From Thiobacillus sp. (GTDB lineage Bacteria; Pseudomonadota; Gammaproteobacteria; Burkholderiales; Thiobacillaceae): a DNA stretch of 44,973 nt. Positions within the stretch are counted from its first letter, which is position 1. Each line of letters begins with the position of its first letter. The stretch spans positions 1 to 44,973 of the forward strand of contig JANJWS010000069.1 of the NCBI GenBank assembly GCA_024709425.1. Direction: 5' to 3'. A program made the translations under genes and the position numbers. The notes under the pieces were generated by a model. That model did no database searches and was not told the DNA's origin. It was given only the letters and a program-made list of their open reading frames with translations. This document shows, piece after piece, positions 1 through 7,112 of the stretch.

Positions 1-1608
1 ACCCAGCTGCGCGGCCTCGATGGGACCGAGCGGATCGGCACCGAGGGTGCCGATAAACTGCTTCCACGCGTCGGGCTGGTCCAGGTTCGCGAGCTGCGCA
101 CGGGCGTAGGCGATGCGGGTGTCAAGATCGAGGCGACGTGCTTCTTCGCCGTTGTGCGGGTTGTCGCGGAAGCGCACGAGTTCGTCGAGGTTGTGCCGCC
201 ACAGGGCGAGATCGCGCTCGCGCTTGACCTGGAGGCGCTGGCGGTACCAGTCCGACTCGAGCAGCGCTTCGCGGGTGAACAGCGCGCGGATCTGCGGCGC
301 ATGCACGTCGAGGCCCTGGTAGTGGCCGTAGGCCATGATGGCGAGCAGCGCCTTCAGCGGCGGGCAGGCTTCGTCAATGCTGCCGTCCTCGAAGTAGCGG
401 CGCGCGACGCGCTCCTGGGCCTCGACGATGTTGCACACGCCGTCGGCGAAGCCGGCCATGTCCTGCGTTTCCGGCTTGAGGAGGGCTTCGTTGAAGACGG
501 CGTGCGGGTTGTCGAAAATCTTGCCCATGAAGTGGGCGACGAAACGCTCCGTGATGCGGTAGCCGAGGCGGCTCGCCAGCACGCGCTGGCCGTTGTGGTC
601 GAAGTCTGCCAGGGGTTCGAGATAGCCCTGTTCGATGAGCCAGGACGCGCGGCGTTGCGGCGGCTGCAGGCGCGCCCAGATTTCGGGCACCAGCAGGCTG
701 ATGTCGTGGTCGACCCGTACGTGCGAGCCGACGTGGCCGGCTGCGGTGGAGAAGCCGTCGTGGCCGGTCAGGATCATCGACACCAGCGCGTTGTTGAGGT
801 CGGCCGTGGGATGCAGGGCGTTGAACGGTCCCTTGGTGAGGGCGCCTTCCGAGCCTGCGCCGGTGGTCGAGGGCGACTTGCCGGTGAGCGAGCAGATGTA
901 ATCCATGAACAGTTCCGGCAGGTCCTGGTAATGGATCGGGCTGTAGACCGCAAGCGAGCGGACGCCGGTGTCCGGCGGGTTGTTACGGCGCCCGGACAGC
1001 ACAGCGTCGACGCTCACGCACACCGGCGTTTCCGCGGACAGCTTGCGGTGGAAGCGCATGCCCATCTCGGCCGCGTACTTGCGGATGGGGTTGGCGATGT
1101 CGGGGCGCAGCTGCAGGTAGCGCGGGTTCTTCGACGGCTTGCCGTCGACCAGGCGCGGACAGGCCGACGACACCACGGTCTCGTTTGCCTGCGCCGCGGC
1201 GGTGAGCAGTTCGCGCATCGGCGCAGTGTAGGCGGAGAGCCGCATGACGTTGTCGACCTCGGCGGCCAGCGCATCGCCACTCAGCGGCTCGAAGTTGGCA
1301 ATGAAGTTGCCGGGCTGGGCCATTTCGGCCTCGGTCTGCTTGTCGTAGCCGGGGTGGATGGCGTCGTCCGGGCGCTGGAACAGGCGCCGTTCGCAGTTGT
1401 AGGTGAGCTTGACGCTGTCCGCGGGATCGAGGCCCGGCTTGCAGCCGGAGAGCGCGGCGACGGGTGCGACCACCGATGCGGTGATGTCGTCTTCCATCTG
1501 CACCTTCTCGGCGGGAATGAAATCCTGGCGCAGCTTGAAGGTGCGCCACTGGGCGTCGCGGTCGAAACCCACGCGCAGGTAGCTGGCGACGATACGGCGA
1601 CCGAACAT
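1..1608 (-). CDS. C-terminal part of a large PPi-type PEP carboxykinase-like protein (3' end off window)
   Basis: This minus-strand frame is open from an ATG at 1608 to the left edge, giving 536 residues with no stop. It begins MFGRRIVASYLRVGFDRDAQ and carries a striking glycine-rich block at about residues 240-256 (SLTGKSPSTTGAGSEGAL). I associate this block with the very large, roughly 1,100-residue diphosphate-dependent PEP carboxykinases, which interconvert oxaloacetate + PPi and PEP + phosphate + CO2. The neighbour at 1611-3461 supplies the N-terminal half. The ATG lies only two bases after that frame's stop. Adding one C to the four-base run at 1624-1627 would join the two frames smoothly (DGAP-GHELKMFGRR), so this is more likely the rear half of one broken gene than a separate subunit. 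The family call is from memory of motifs and is moderate. Real coding is near certain. Confidence 0.6.
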   Translation of the reverse strand, partial: MFGRRIVASYLRVGFDRDAQWRTFKLRQDFIPAEKVQMEDDITASVVAPVAALSGCKPGLDPADSVKLTYNCERRLFQRPDDAIHPGYDKQTEAEMAQPGNFIANFEPLSGDALAAEVDNVMRLSAYTAPMRELLTAAAQANETVVSSACPRLVDGKPSKNPRYLQLRPDIANPIRKYAAEMGMRFHRKLSAETPVCVSVDAVLSGRRNNPPDTGVRSLAVYSPIHYQDLPELFMDYICSLTGKSPSTTGAGSEGALTKGPFNALHPTADLNNALVSMILTGHDGFSTAAGHVGSHVRVDHDISLLVPEIWARLQPPQRRASWLIEQGYLEPLADFDHNGQRVLASRLGYRITERFVAHFMGKIFDNPHAVFNEALLKPETQDMAGFADGVCNIVEAQERVARRYFEDGSIDEACPPLKALLAIMAYGHYQGLDVHAPQIRALFTREALLESDWYRQRLQVKRERDLALWRHNLDELVRFRDNPHNGEEARRLDLDTRIAYARAQLANLDQPDAWKQFIGTLGADPLGPIEAAQLG

Positions 1609-1610
1609 TT

Positions 1611-3461
1611 TCAGCTCGTGGCCGGGGCGCCGTCCACCACGTCGACCGCGAGTTGCTGGTCCCATTCGTTGCCCCATTCCGGGCGGTGGAAACGCTTGAT
1701 CAGGAACACCAGTGCGAGAATGCGCGGCGGGATGCTGTCGAGCCAGGCGTTGTATTCGTCGGTGTGGCTGGGCGAAGGCGTCAGAAGCTTGATCACCGAG
1801 CCCAGGCTGCGCTCCATGCTGAGCGGCTTGCGCGTGGGGTTGCGGTCCTCATGCTCGAAGCCGGGGCGGAAGCGGCCGGTGTAGTCGTATTCCAGGATAC
1901 TGCGCACCCATTCGAGGTCGCGGTCGAGGTTGTCGATGAACAGCGGGCCGTAGATGACGGCGTCTTCCAGCGATTTGGAAATTTCGGACTTGCCGCCGCC
2001 GGAAACGGTGCACGGCTTGTGGCAGAACGTGCCTTCCGGCTCGATGCCGACCAGGCGCCACGACGGCGCGCCCGGATGGCGGCGCATCTCTACCTTGTAG
2101 CCGTTGGGCTGCATGTAGATCTTGCCGGGCATGAGGCGGATCTGCCGTATCGTTCCGCCATTTTCCCAGGTGATGGTTTGCGCGTTGAGATCGAAGCGCA
2201 CGTCCTGCGGCACGTAGACGATATCGGGGAAGTTGACGTCGACCGCGTGACCCTCCGGCATGCGGCGCATGAACGTGCCGTAGTGCGCGAGCGTGTCCTC
2301 GAACGTGTAGCCCGGTTCGCGCGTGCGGCTGTCGACACCGTATTCCTCGCCGTGGTTGCGGCACTGGAACAAGAGCGCACCGCCGGCGTGCTCTTCCTCG
2401 GCCAGGCCGAAGAGGTTGGCGGAGAAGCTGATCTGCGTCTTGACTTCTTTCTTGCAGTAGCCGAAATAGTTGTCGGCAATGATGGTGACCATCACACCGC
2501 TGGCGTCGCGCGCCGTGAGTTTGAAGGCCTGGCCGTCGTTGTAGGGTTCGTCCGGCTGTTTCCAGCACATGCCTTCGCGGCGCTGGCGCTCGTTGGCGTC
2601 GTCCCAGTGCGGCAGGCCCAGTTCGCGCTTGGTCAGGCCGACGAGGTGCGGCGCAAGGACTACGCAACCGGTGTGCCCGGTCCAGTGCGCCACGTCCAGC
2701 GCAGCGTCATGCTCGGGCAGATAGGGGTTGCCGCCGTTGCCGAAGATGTTCTCGAGGAAATCGAGATTGCTGACCAGGTTGCCGGGCGCGAAGAAGCGGA
2801 TTTCCATGCTCTTCTCCGGCGCCACGCCGGGAATCGCCGGGCACACCACCGGGCGCAGCAGCAGCGACACGAACATGCGTGCCGGTGCGGGCTGGCTGGC
2901 GGCGTAGGGCAGGGTCAGGAGGTCGGCGGGCGGATGGAAGGCGTGCTTCAGCATGCGTGCGAAGGTCTCGCGCGGCACCGCCTTCTTGTCGCCGGGAATG
3001 GGCAATCCGCCTTCGCTGACATGGAACAGTCCCTTGGTGGTGCGGCGGTCGCTCGCCGGGTTGTGCAACACGCCCTGGCGCACCCGGTAGCTGGACACGA
3101 TGTCGGACTGGAATGTGTTGCCGTCAACCGGCAGCGACAGTTCGCGTGCCAGGCCCTGATGGTCGAGGATGAAGGTCTGTCCCGGCAGTTGCGGGATTTC
3201 GTCGACGCCGGCGAGATAACGGTCGAGGAAATTCTGGATGCGGCGATCGGGCGGGCAAAGATAGCCGGACAGCAGCCAGTTCTTGGCACGGTAGGCCATC
3301 AGCAGATCGTGCGCCACGTCCATGAACCTGTCGCTGGCCTGGCCGCGCACGGCCGGTTGTCCCGACGAGGCCAGCTTGAGGTTGATGTACAAACGCAGGT
3401 TGTCCTGTTCGCGCTGGGCGTCACTCACCGGGGCGGCGCCCGAAAGGTCGGTTCTGTTCAT
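1611..3461 (-). CDS. N-terminal part of PPi-type PEP carboxykinase-like protein, probably frameshifted
   Basis: This frame encodes 616 residues starting MNRTDLSGAAPVSD. The ATG at 3461 was chosen because a GGGAAA ribosome site sits about 8 bases upstream; longer in-frame starts lack one. A glycine-rich nucleotide/phosphate-type motif SGGGKSEISKSL lies at about residues 487-498, preceded by a conserved-looking CHKPCTV. The product ends abruptly at VVDGAPATS. Half-length plus a continuing family-like frame in 1-1608 points to one protein of more than 1,150 residues, close to the size of diphosphate-dependent PEP carboxykinases (about 1,130-1,180). Such enzymes would connect the TCA cycle and PEP using pyrophosphate rather than a nucleotide. 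No partner gene lies upstream on the same strand. The alternative is a genuine two-subunit enzyme with a TGAAAATG coupling junction. Confidence 0.6.
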   Translation of the reverse strand: MNRTDLSGAAPVSDAQREQDNLRLYINLKLASSGQPAVRGQASDRFMDVAHDLLMAYRAKNWLLSGYLCPPDRRIQNFLDRYLAGVDEIPQLPGQTFILDHQGLARELSLPVDGNTFQSDIVSSYRVRQGVLHNPASDRRTTKGLFHVSEGGLPIPGDKKAVPRETFARMLKHAFHPPADLLTLPYAASQPAPARMFVSLLLRPVVCPAIPGVAPEKSMEIRFFAPGNLVSNLDFLENIFGNGGNPYLPEHDAALDVAHWTGHTGCVVLAPHLVGLTKRELGLPHWDDANERQRREGMCWKQPDEPYNDGQAFKLTARDASGVMVTIIADNYFGYCKKEVKTQISFSANLFGLAEEEHAGGALLFQCRNHGEEYGVDSRTREPGYTFEDTLAHYGTFMRRMPEGHAVDVNFPDIVYVPQDVRFDLNAQTITWENGGTIRQIRLMPGKIYMQPNGYKVEMRRHPGAPSWRLVGIEPEGTFCHKPCTVSGGGKSEISKSLEDAVIYGPLFIDNLDRDLEWVRSILEYDYTGRFRPGFEHEDRNPTRKPLSMERSLGSVIKLLTPSPSHTDEYNAWLDSIPPRILALVFLIKRFHRPEWGNEWDQQLAVDVVDGAPATS

Positions 3462-3479
3462 GCATGTTTCCCAATTACG

Positions 3480-3499
3480 GCATCCGCGATCACGGATGC
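3480..3499. promoter_or_regulatory. Inverted repeat in the PEPCK-like gene leader
   Basis: A perfect 7-base inverted repeat (GCATCCG, six-base loop, CGGATGC) lies about 20 bases upstream of the ATG at 3461. In the transcript it would form a hairpin just ahead of the ribosome site. It could equally be a protein-binding operator. No function is proven. Confidence 0.4.
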
Positions 3500-3535
3500 A
3501 AACCACAAGCCGACGCCAGGCGCCCTCGACTGAAC

Positions 3536-3550
3536 CGTTTATTATAAACG
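3536..3550 (-). promoter_or_regulatory. Candidate -10 box inside a palindrome, PEPCK-like promoter
   Basis: On the minus strand TATAAT occurs at 3546-3541. It is embedded in a 6-base inverted repeat (CGTTTA, TTA, TAAACG; 3536-3550). It is about 80 bases upstream of the start at 3461. No convincing -35 box is visible, so this may be an activator-dependent promoter or one whose -10 is covered by a repressor. Confidence 0.35.
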
Positions 3551-3667
3551 TTGCGTGGGGGGTAGGGCTACTGCTGCTGCTTCGGTAGGCGGGCACGGGC
3601 ATCGCATCGGAACCGGTCCGACGCAAGGCTTTGGGCAGATCGAGGCAACTTGCAGCATGGGAACGTC

Positions 3668-3799
3668 ATGCGCGTGAATGCCCGCGTCACCAGCAGCCGG
3701 CACTACGCCCACCTGTGCGACAACACCCTGAAAGCCGCTGTGGGCAAGCTGCCCAGCTTCGGGCATCAGCCCGAAACCAAGGTGCAGGCGATCCGTTGA
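3668..3799 (+). pseudogene. Possible tyrosine-integrase C-terminal remnant
   Basis: A short open frame of 43 codons, opening a few codons further upstream, ends at TGA 3797-3799. It contains SSRHYAHLCDNTLKAAVGKL. This resembles the RYAHL...L..AV..L tail of phage-type tyrosine recombinases, in which the tyrosine is catalytic. No upstream box (the Arg and His-x-x-Arg regions) is present, so at most this is the stump of a deleted integrase. It lies directly before the hicAB locus and near the 3' end of a tRNA gene, a usual integration setting. The rest of 3462-3844 holds only the promoter and hairpin elements listed separately. The match is short and could be chance. Confidence 0.3.
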
Positions 3800-3825
3800 T
3801 CACCCTGAATTTATCGGTTGCGAGG

Positions 3826-3841
3826 CGGACAATAATGTCCG
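3826..3841. promoter_or_regulatory. Candidate HicB operator
   Basis: A 6-base inverted repeat, CGGACA-ATAA-TGTCCG, ends three bases before the hicA start codon at 3845. Antitoxin HicB proteins with a helix-turn-helix tail bind short palindromes at their own promoter, so this is the natural candidate for autoregulation. The AT-rich centre could also be part of the -10 region. Binding is inferred from position and symmetry only. Confidence 0.45.
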
Positions 3842-3844
3842 ACA

Positions 3845-4507
3845 ATGAACGCCATAAGAGGTGGCGAGTTCATCAAGCGGATTCAGAAACTCGCCAAGGA
3901 ACGGAGCTTGGCCTGTTCCTGGCATCCCGACATGGGCAAGGGCTCCCATGGTGTCTTGAAACTGGGCGACACCCGAACCATCGTCAGGAACCCGAAGGAC
4001 GAACTCAAAACCGGCACCTATCACGCCATGCTCAAGCAACTGGGCCTGAACGAGAAAGACCTGTTCTTAGGAGTCACCATGCAACGCTTTGCCTACCCTG
4101 TCACCCTCGCCGCCGATGAAGTGGATGGCGGTTTCGTTGTCACCTGCCGCGACATTCCCGAGGCCATCACTCAGGGCGACACCCTGGAAGACGCCCTCGA
4201 AGCCGCCGAAGGCGCACTGGAGGCCGCCGTCGAGATGCGAATCGAGGATGGCCTGGAAATCCCCCTGCCCAGCAAGGCCAGAAAAGGCGAGCACCTCGCG
4301 TGCCTGCCGGTGGGCAGCGCCATGAAGGCAGCCATCTGGCTGGCCATGAAGGAACAGGGCCTCAGCAAATCCGACCTGGCCCGACGCATGGATATGGACG
4401 AGAAAGAAGCCCGGCGCATCCTGAACCCCAAGCATTCGACCAAGGTGCCCACGCTGGAACGAGCCCTGCACGTACTGGGCAAACGGGTGGAAGTCGTCGT
4501 GGTTTGA
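3845..4507 (+). CDS. hicAB: HicA toxin-HicB antitoxin in-frame fusion
   Basis: A single 220-residue frame encodes two proteins that are normally separate. Residues 1-74 are a complete HicA mRNA interferase (GGEFIKRIQKLAKE, then GKGSHGVL with catalytic His35). Residues 79-220 are a complete HicB antitoxin. HicB has the degenerate RNase H-like part (YPVTLAADEVDGGFVVTCRD) and a helix-turn-helix tail (LSKSDLARRMDMDEKEARRI). The linker LGVT is encoded by what looks like the old hicA stop and hicB ribosome site. Removing one T from 4067-4068 gives TTC TAG, then AGGAG, then the hicB ATG at 4079. The fusion may be a recent one-base insertion or a sequencing error. HicB could still be made alone from the internal start. 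A palindrome just upstream suggests autoregulation. Confidence 0.85.
   Translation: MNAIRGGEFIKRIQKLAKERSLACSWHPDMGKGSHGVLKLGDTRTIVRNPKDELKTGTYHAMLKQLGLNEKDLFLGVTMQRFAYPVTLAADEVDGGFVVTCRDIPEAITQGDTLEDALEAAEGALEAAVEMRIEDGLEIPLPSKARKGEHLACLPVGSAMKAAIWLAMKEQGLSKSDLARRMDMDEKEARRILNPKHSTKVPTLERALHVLGKRVEVVVV
4069..4081 (+). promoter_or_regulatory. Internal ribosome site and ATG for free HicB
   Basis: Inside the fused frame, AGGAG at 4069-4073 is followed five bases later by ATG at 4079-4081, which begins MQRFAYPVTL, a typical HicB N-terminus. This is an intact Shine-Dalgarno and start. A stand-alone 142-residue antitoxin can therefore probably be translated besides the fusion. Confidence 0.7.
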
Positions 4508-4509
4508 GC

Positions 4510-4527
4510 GGCACAGGACCGTGTGCC
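4510..4527 (+). terminator. Hairpin after hicAB, possible terminator
   Basis: GGCACA, a six-base loop and TGTGCC form a perfect stem starting two bases after the hicAB stop. No run of T follows, so intrinsic termination is doubtful. The remaining bases up to the tRNA at 4704 show no convincing gene. Confidence 0.3.
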
Positions 4528-4703
4528 ACTACACTACCCGGTCGTGTGGCCGTATCGGGAGCAGAGTTGTGAACGGCTCCCAGGCTGCATCGATTGTGGT
4601 AAAGCGGCCAAGAGAACGTCGAGCACAAGAAACCCTTGGCTGACATTTGGCTGTTACGCTGTGATTGTTTGCCAACGTTGTCAAGCTGAACGCTTGATTG
4701 GGT

Positions 4704-4779
4704 TGGCGTCCCCACGGGGATTCGAACCCCGGTTATCGCCGTGAAAGGGCGGTGTCCTAGGCCTCTAGACGATGGGGAC
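4704..4779 (-). tRNA. tRNA-Glu (UUC)
   Basis: The minus strand reads GTCCCCATCGTCTAGAGGCC at the 5' end, an anticodon loop CTTTCAC giving UUC, a T-arm GGTTCGAATCC, the closing acceptor strand GGGGAC and an encoded CCA at 4706-4704. The total is 76 nucleotides, with a fully paired 6-7 base acceptor. Its 3' end faces the hicAB and integrase-remnant patch. It is probably co-transcribed with tRNA-Ala upstream. Confidence 0.95.
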
Positions 4780-4813
4780 CCGGACGACGGCATAAGCCGT
4801 CAACACTGCGCTG

Positions 4814-4999
4814 CTACTGCTTCCTGGAAAGCTGGGTGAGGGTGACGCCGAGCAGCAGACCGACGAACCCGAATGGTACCAGCATCAGCCAAGCTTCGCC
4901 TTCTTCTGCACCATTCACCATCTTCCAGAACCCGACAATCAATCCGGCGATACTGAGGGCCAGGCCCAGCAGCGTGAAGATCACGCCCAGTTTATGCAT
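4814..4999 (-). CDS. Small two-helix membrane protein of unknown function
   Basis: A 61-residue protein starting MHKLGVIFTLLGLALSIAG. It has two hydrophobic segments (about residues 4-24 and 38-55) joined by an acidic loop containing NGAEEGEAW, and a basic tail SRKQ. An AGGA ribosome site lies about 8 bases before the ATG. It sits between tRNA-Ala and tRNA-Glu on the same strand, so it is probably read from the tRNA promoter. I recognise no family. The topology suggests an inner-membrane protein with both ends on the same side. The ribosome site, composition and compact fit make it likely real. Confidence 0.65.
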   Translation of the reverse strand: MHKLGVIFTLLGLALSIAGLIVGFWKMVNGAEEGEAWLMLVPFGFVGLLLGVTLTQLSRKQ

Positions 5000-5015
5000 C
5001 GGACATCCTGTAGGT

Positions 5016-5091
<76 letters not shown>

Positions 5092-5104
5092 AACGAAGCC
5101 GCGC

Positions 5105-5133
5105 ATTCTATAGAGGCCTCGCGCGCTTGTAAA
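5105..5133 (-). promoter_or_regulatory. Sigma-70 promoter of the tRNA-Ala/tRNA-Glu unit
   Basis: Reading the minus strand, TTTACA (5133-5128), a 17-base spacer and TAGAAT (5110-5105) precede tRNA-Ala by 13 bases. This is followed by a GC-rich stretch GCGCGG, resembling the discriminator of stringently controlled stable-RNA promoters. Confidence 0.75.
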
Positions 5134-5148
5134 GCCTTTGCCGCAATT

Positions 5149-6531
5149 TCAGTCGGGCAAGAGCTTGCCGGGGTTGAGCAGGCCGTGCGGGTCCAGCTGC
5201 CGCTTGATCGCGCGCATCAATTCCAGCGTGGCGGGATCGATTTCGCGGGCGATGAAATGGCGCTTTTCGGTGCCGATGCCGTGCTCGCCGGAGAGCGTGC
5301 CGCCCAGTGCGATCACGCACTGCATCATGGCGTCGAGCGCGGCGTGGGCGCGTGCCATTTCTTCGGCGTCGTCGGGGTGCACCATGAGGTTGACGTGCAG
5401 GTTGCCGTTGCCCGCATGGCCGAAGGAGACGACGGGCAGGCGCTGCGCGTGGGCAGTCTGGTCGATGAAATCGACGAAGTCGGCAAGGCGCGACACGGGC
5501 ACGACCATGTCCTCGTTGAGCTTGAGCGGGGCGATGCGCTTGACGGCGAGCGAAAGCGATTTGCGCGCGGCCCACAGGCGGGCGATGGTGTCGGGGTCGA
5601 AGCCGCTTTGCATGTCGAGCAGCCCGGGGCCTGCGAGCGCGCGTTGCAGGGCGTCGATCTGCCGCGGCAGGTCGTGTGCGGGGCCGTCGGCCTCGACCAT
5701 CAGCAGCGCCTGCGTGGCGGGCGGCAGGTGCTCGGCGGCGCCGGTGGGGCGGATGGCGTCGATGGAACGGCGGTCCATGAATTCGAGTGCGCACGGCACC
5801 ACCGCCTGGCGCATGACGCGGCCGACGGCGTCGAGCGCGGCGCGGTTGCTGTCGAAGCACACGCGCAGGGTGGCGACGGCTTCCGGCGCGGGCAGCAGCT
5901 TGAGCGTGGCTTCGGTGATGAGCGCGAGCGTGCCGCCGGAGCCGACCAGCAGGCGCGTGAGGTCGTAGCCGGTGACACCCTTGGTGGTGCGGCAGCCGGT
6001 GCGGATTTCGCGGCCCTCGCCCGTGACGGCGCGCAGGCCCAGCACGTAGTCACGGGTGACGCCGTACTTGACGGCGCGCGGGCCGGCCGCGTTCATCGCG
6101 AGATTGCCGCCGATGCGGCAGTAGGCACTGCTGCCGGGGTCGGGCGGATAGAACAGCCCGGCGCTGCGCGCGAGGCGGTCGATGTCGTCGGTGACGACGC
6201 CGGGTTCGACGACGACGATGCGGTTGGCAGGGTCGAATTCGAGCACGCGACGCATGCATTCGAAGCTGACGACGACGCTTCCGGGTGCGGGGAGCGCGCC
6301 GCCGACGTTGCTCGAGCCCGCGCCGCGCGCGACGAGGGCAACGCGGTGCGTGCAGGCAACGCGTACCAGCGCGGCGACCTCGTCGTGCGAGGTGGGAAAG
6401 AGCACGGCCTCGGGTTCGACCTGGCGCGGTGTCTCGTCGCTGGCATACAGCGCGCGCGTGGCAGGGTCGTCGAGCACGCGCTCGGCACCGAGCGCGGCAC
6501 GGAAGTCGGCAAGCACGCGATGGCTCAGCAT
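5149..6531 (-). CDS. glcD: FAD-linked oxidase, glycolate oxidase/D-lactate dehydrogenase GlcD type
   Basis: The 460-residue protein has an N-terminal PCMH-type FAD-binding domain (ARGAGSSNVGGALP at about 69-82, then DPGSSAYCRIGGNLAMNAAGP) and a C-terminal FAD-oxidase domain. The latter carries the metal/substrate motifs FGHAGNGNLHVNL and GEHGIGTEK. These are typical of GlcD and related 2-hydroxyacid dehydrogenases, which oxidise glycolate or D-lactate and pass electrons onward. The usual GlcE and GlcF partners and Fe-S domains are absent here, so a stand-alone D-lactate dehydrogenase is as likely as a glycolate oxidase subunit. It starts four bases after the SseB-like gene on the same strand, so the two form an operon. 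The length is normal for the family. Confidence 0.85.
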   Translation of the reverse strand: MLSHRVLADFRAALGAERVLDDPATRALYASDETPRQVEPEAVLFPTSHDEVAALVRVACTHRVALVARGAGSSNVGGALPAPGSVVVSFECMRRVLEFDPANRIVVVEPGVVTDDIDRLARSAGLFYPPDPGSSAYCRIGGNLAMNAAGPRAVKYGVTRDYVLGLRAVTGEGREIRTGCRTTKGVTGYDLTRLLVGSGGTLALITEATLKLLPAPEAVATLRVCFDSNRAALDAVGRVMRQAVVPCALEFMDRRSIDAIRPTGAAEHLPPATQALLMVEADGPAHDLPRQIDALQRALAGPGLLDMQSGFDPDTIARLWAARKSLSLAVKRIAPLKLNEDMVVPVSRLADFVDFIDQTAHAQRLPVVSFGHAGNGNLHVNLMVHPDDAEEMARAHAALDAMMQCVIALGGTLSGEHGIGTEKRHFIAREIDPATLELMRAIKRQLDPHGLLNPGKLLPD

Positions 6532-6535
6532 GGCG

Positions 6536-6955
6536 TCAGGCAGGATGCTCGGGCGGCAGTTGCGCGACCAGATGGGCGATCATGTCGGCGTCGAAATCCA
6601 TGCCGACGTCCCAGCCGGGGTTGAGCGCAATCGGCACGCCGCCACCGATGCGGCGCAGCAGCCAGGAAAACTCGGTGAGGAGCCCGCCGCCGAAGTCGGG
6701 ATAGTGCTCGACGAACGGCTTGGCGCGCTCCGGGCTGCTGAATACCACCAGCACGCGTTCGCCATTCTCGTCCTCGATGATCAGTGGCTCGGCCTGCGTG
6801 GAGCGTTGGAAGCCCTGGATGGCCGTTTTCTCGTCACGCACCGGCATGAAGATCTGCTGGCCAAGCAGTTGCAGGACAAAAGTCTCCGGATCGAGCGTGC
6901 CGTTGTGCACGGCGGCAAGTTGCTGTTCGAGCGCGTTGTGGGGGACGAAGGTCAT
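6536..6955 (-). CDS. SseB-family protein
   Basis: A 139-residue soluble protein resembling the N-terminal SseB (enhanced serine sensitivity) domain. It starts MTFVPHNALEQQLAAVHNG, has a central PVRDEKTAIQGFQRST and LVVFSSPERAKPF, and ends with PIALNPGWDVGMDFDADM. The pattern of an acidic-loop strand, the FSSPERA turn and NPG is characteristic of the family, whose biochemical role is poorly defined. It is the first gene of a two-gene minus operon with the GlcD-like oxidase. The ATG at 6955 faces the divergent histidine kinase across about 157 bases that should hold both promoters. Confidence 0.7.
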   Translation of the reverse strand: MTFVPHNALEQQLAAVHNGTLDPETFVLQLLGQQIFMPVRDEKTAIQGFQRSTQAEPLIIEDENGERVLVVFSSPERAKPFVEHYPDFGGGLLTEFSWLLRRIGGGVPIALNPGWDVGMDFDADMIAHLVAQLPPEHPA

Positions 6956-7112
6956 GGTATCGAGGGGCGCGTGGGGTGTCGGAGTGGTTCGTCGATGGAC
7001 TGCCGCGAGGAGGCCGGGTTGCGGATGCCCCGGCTTCTGGCCAACGGGGCAACCGTGGCGCGCAGAGGGGACGGCAACGTTTGCAGTTTAACACCAGCCA
7101 GGCGGCGAGCCC

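Noticed and set aside
154-3533. Long plus-strand open frames of 576 and 626 residues over 154-1884 and 1653-3533
   Set aside because: They are antisense to the PEPCK-like frames. The protein composition is Val/Ala/Arg/Gly-rich with no recognisable domain, a typical shadow of a GC-rich gene read on the other strand.
4523-4744. 73-residue plus-strand frame ending SPRGFEPRLSP
   Set aside because: Its last third is the reverse strand of tRNA-Glu; GFEPRLSP-like ends are a known artefact of tRNA-overlapping gene calls.
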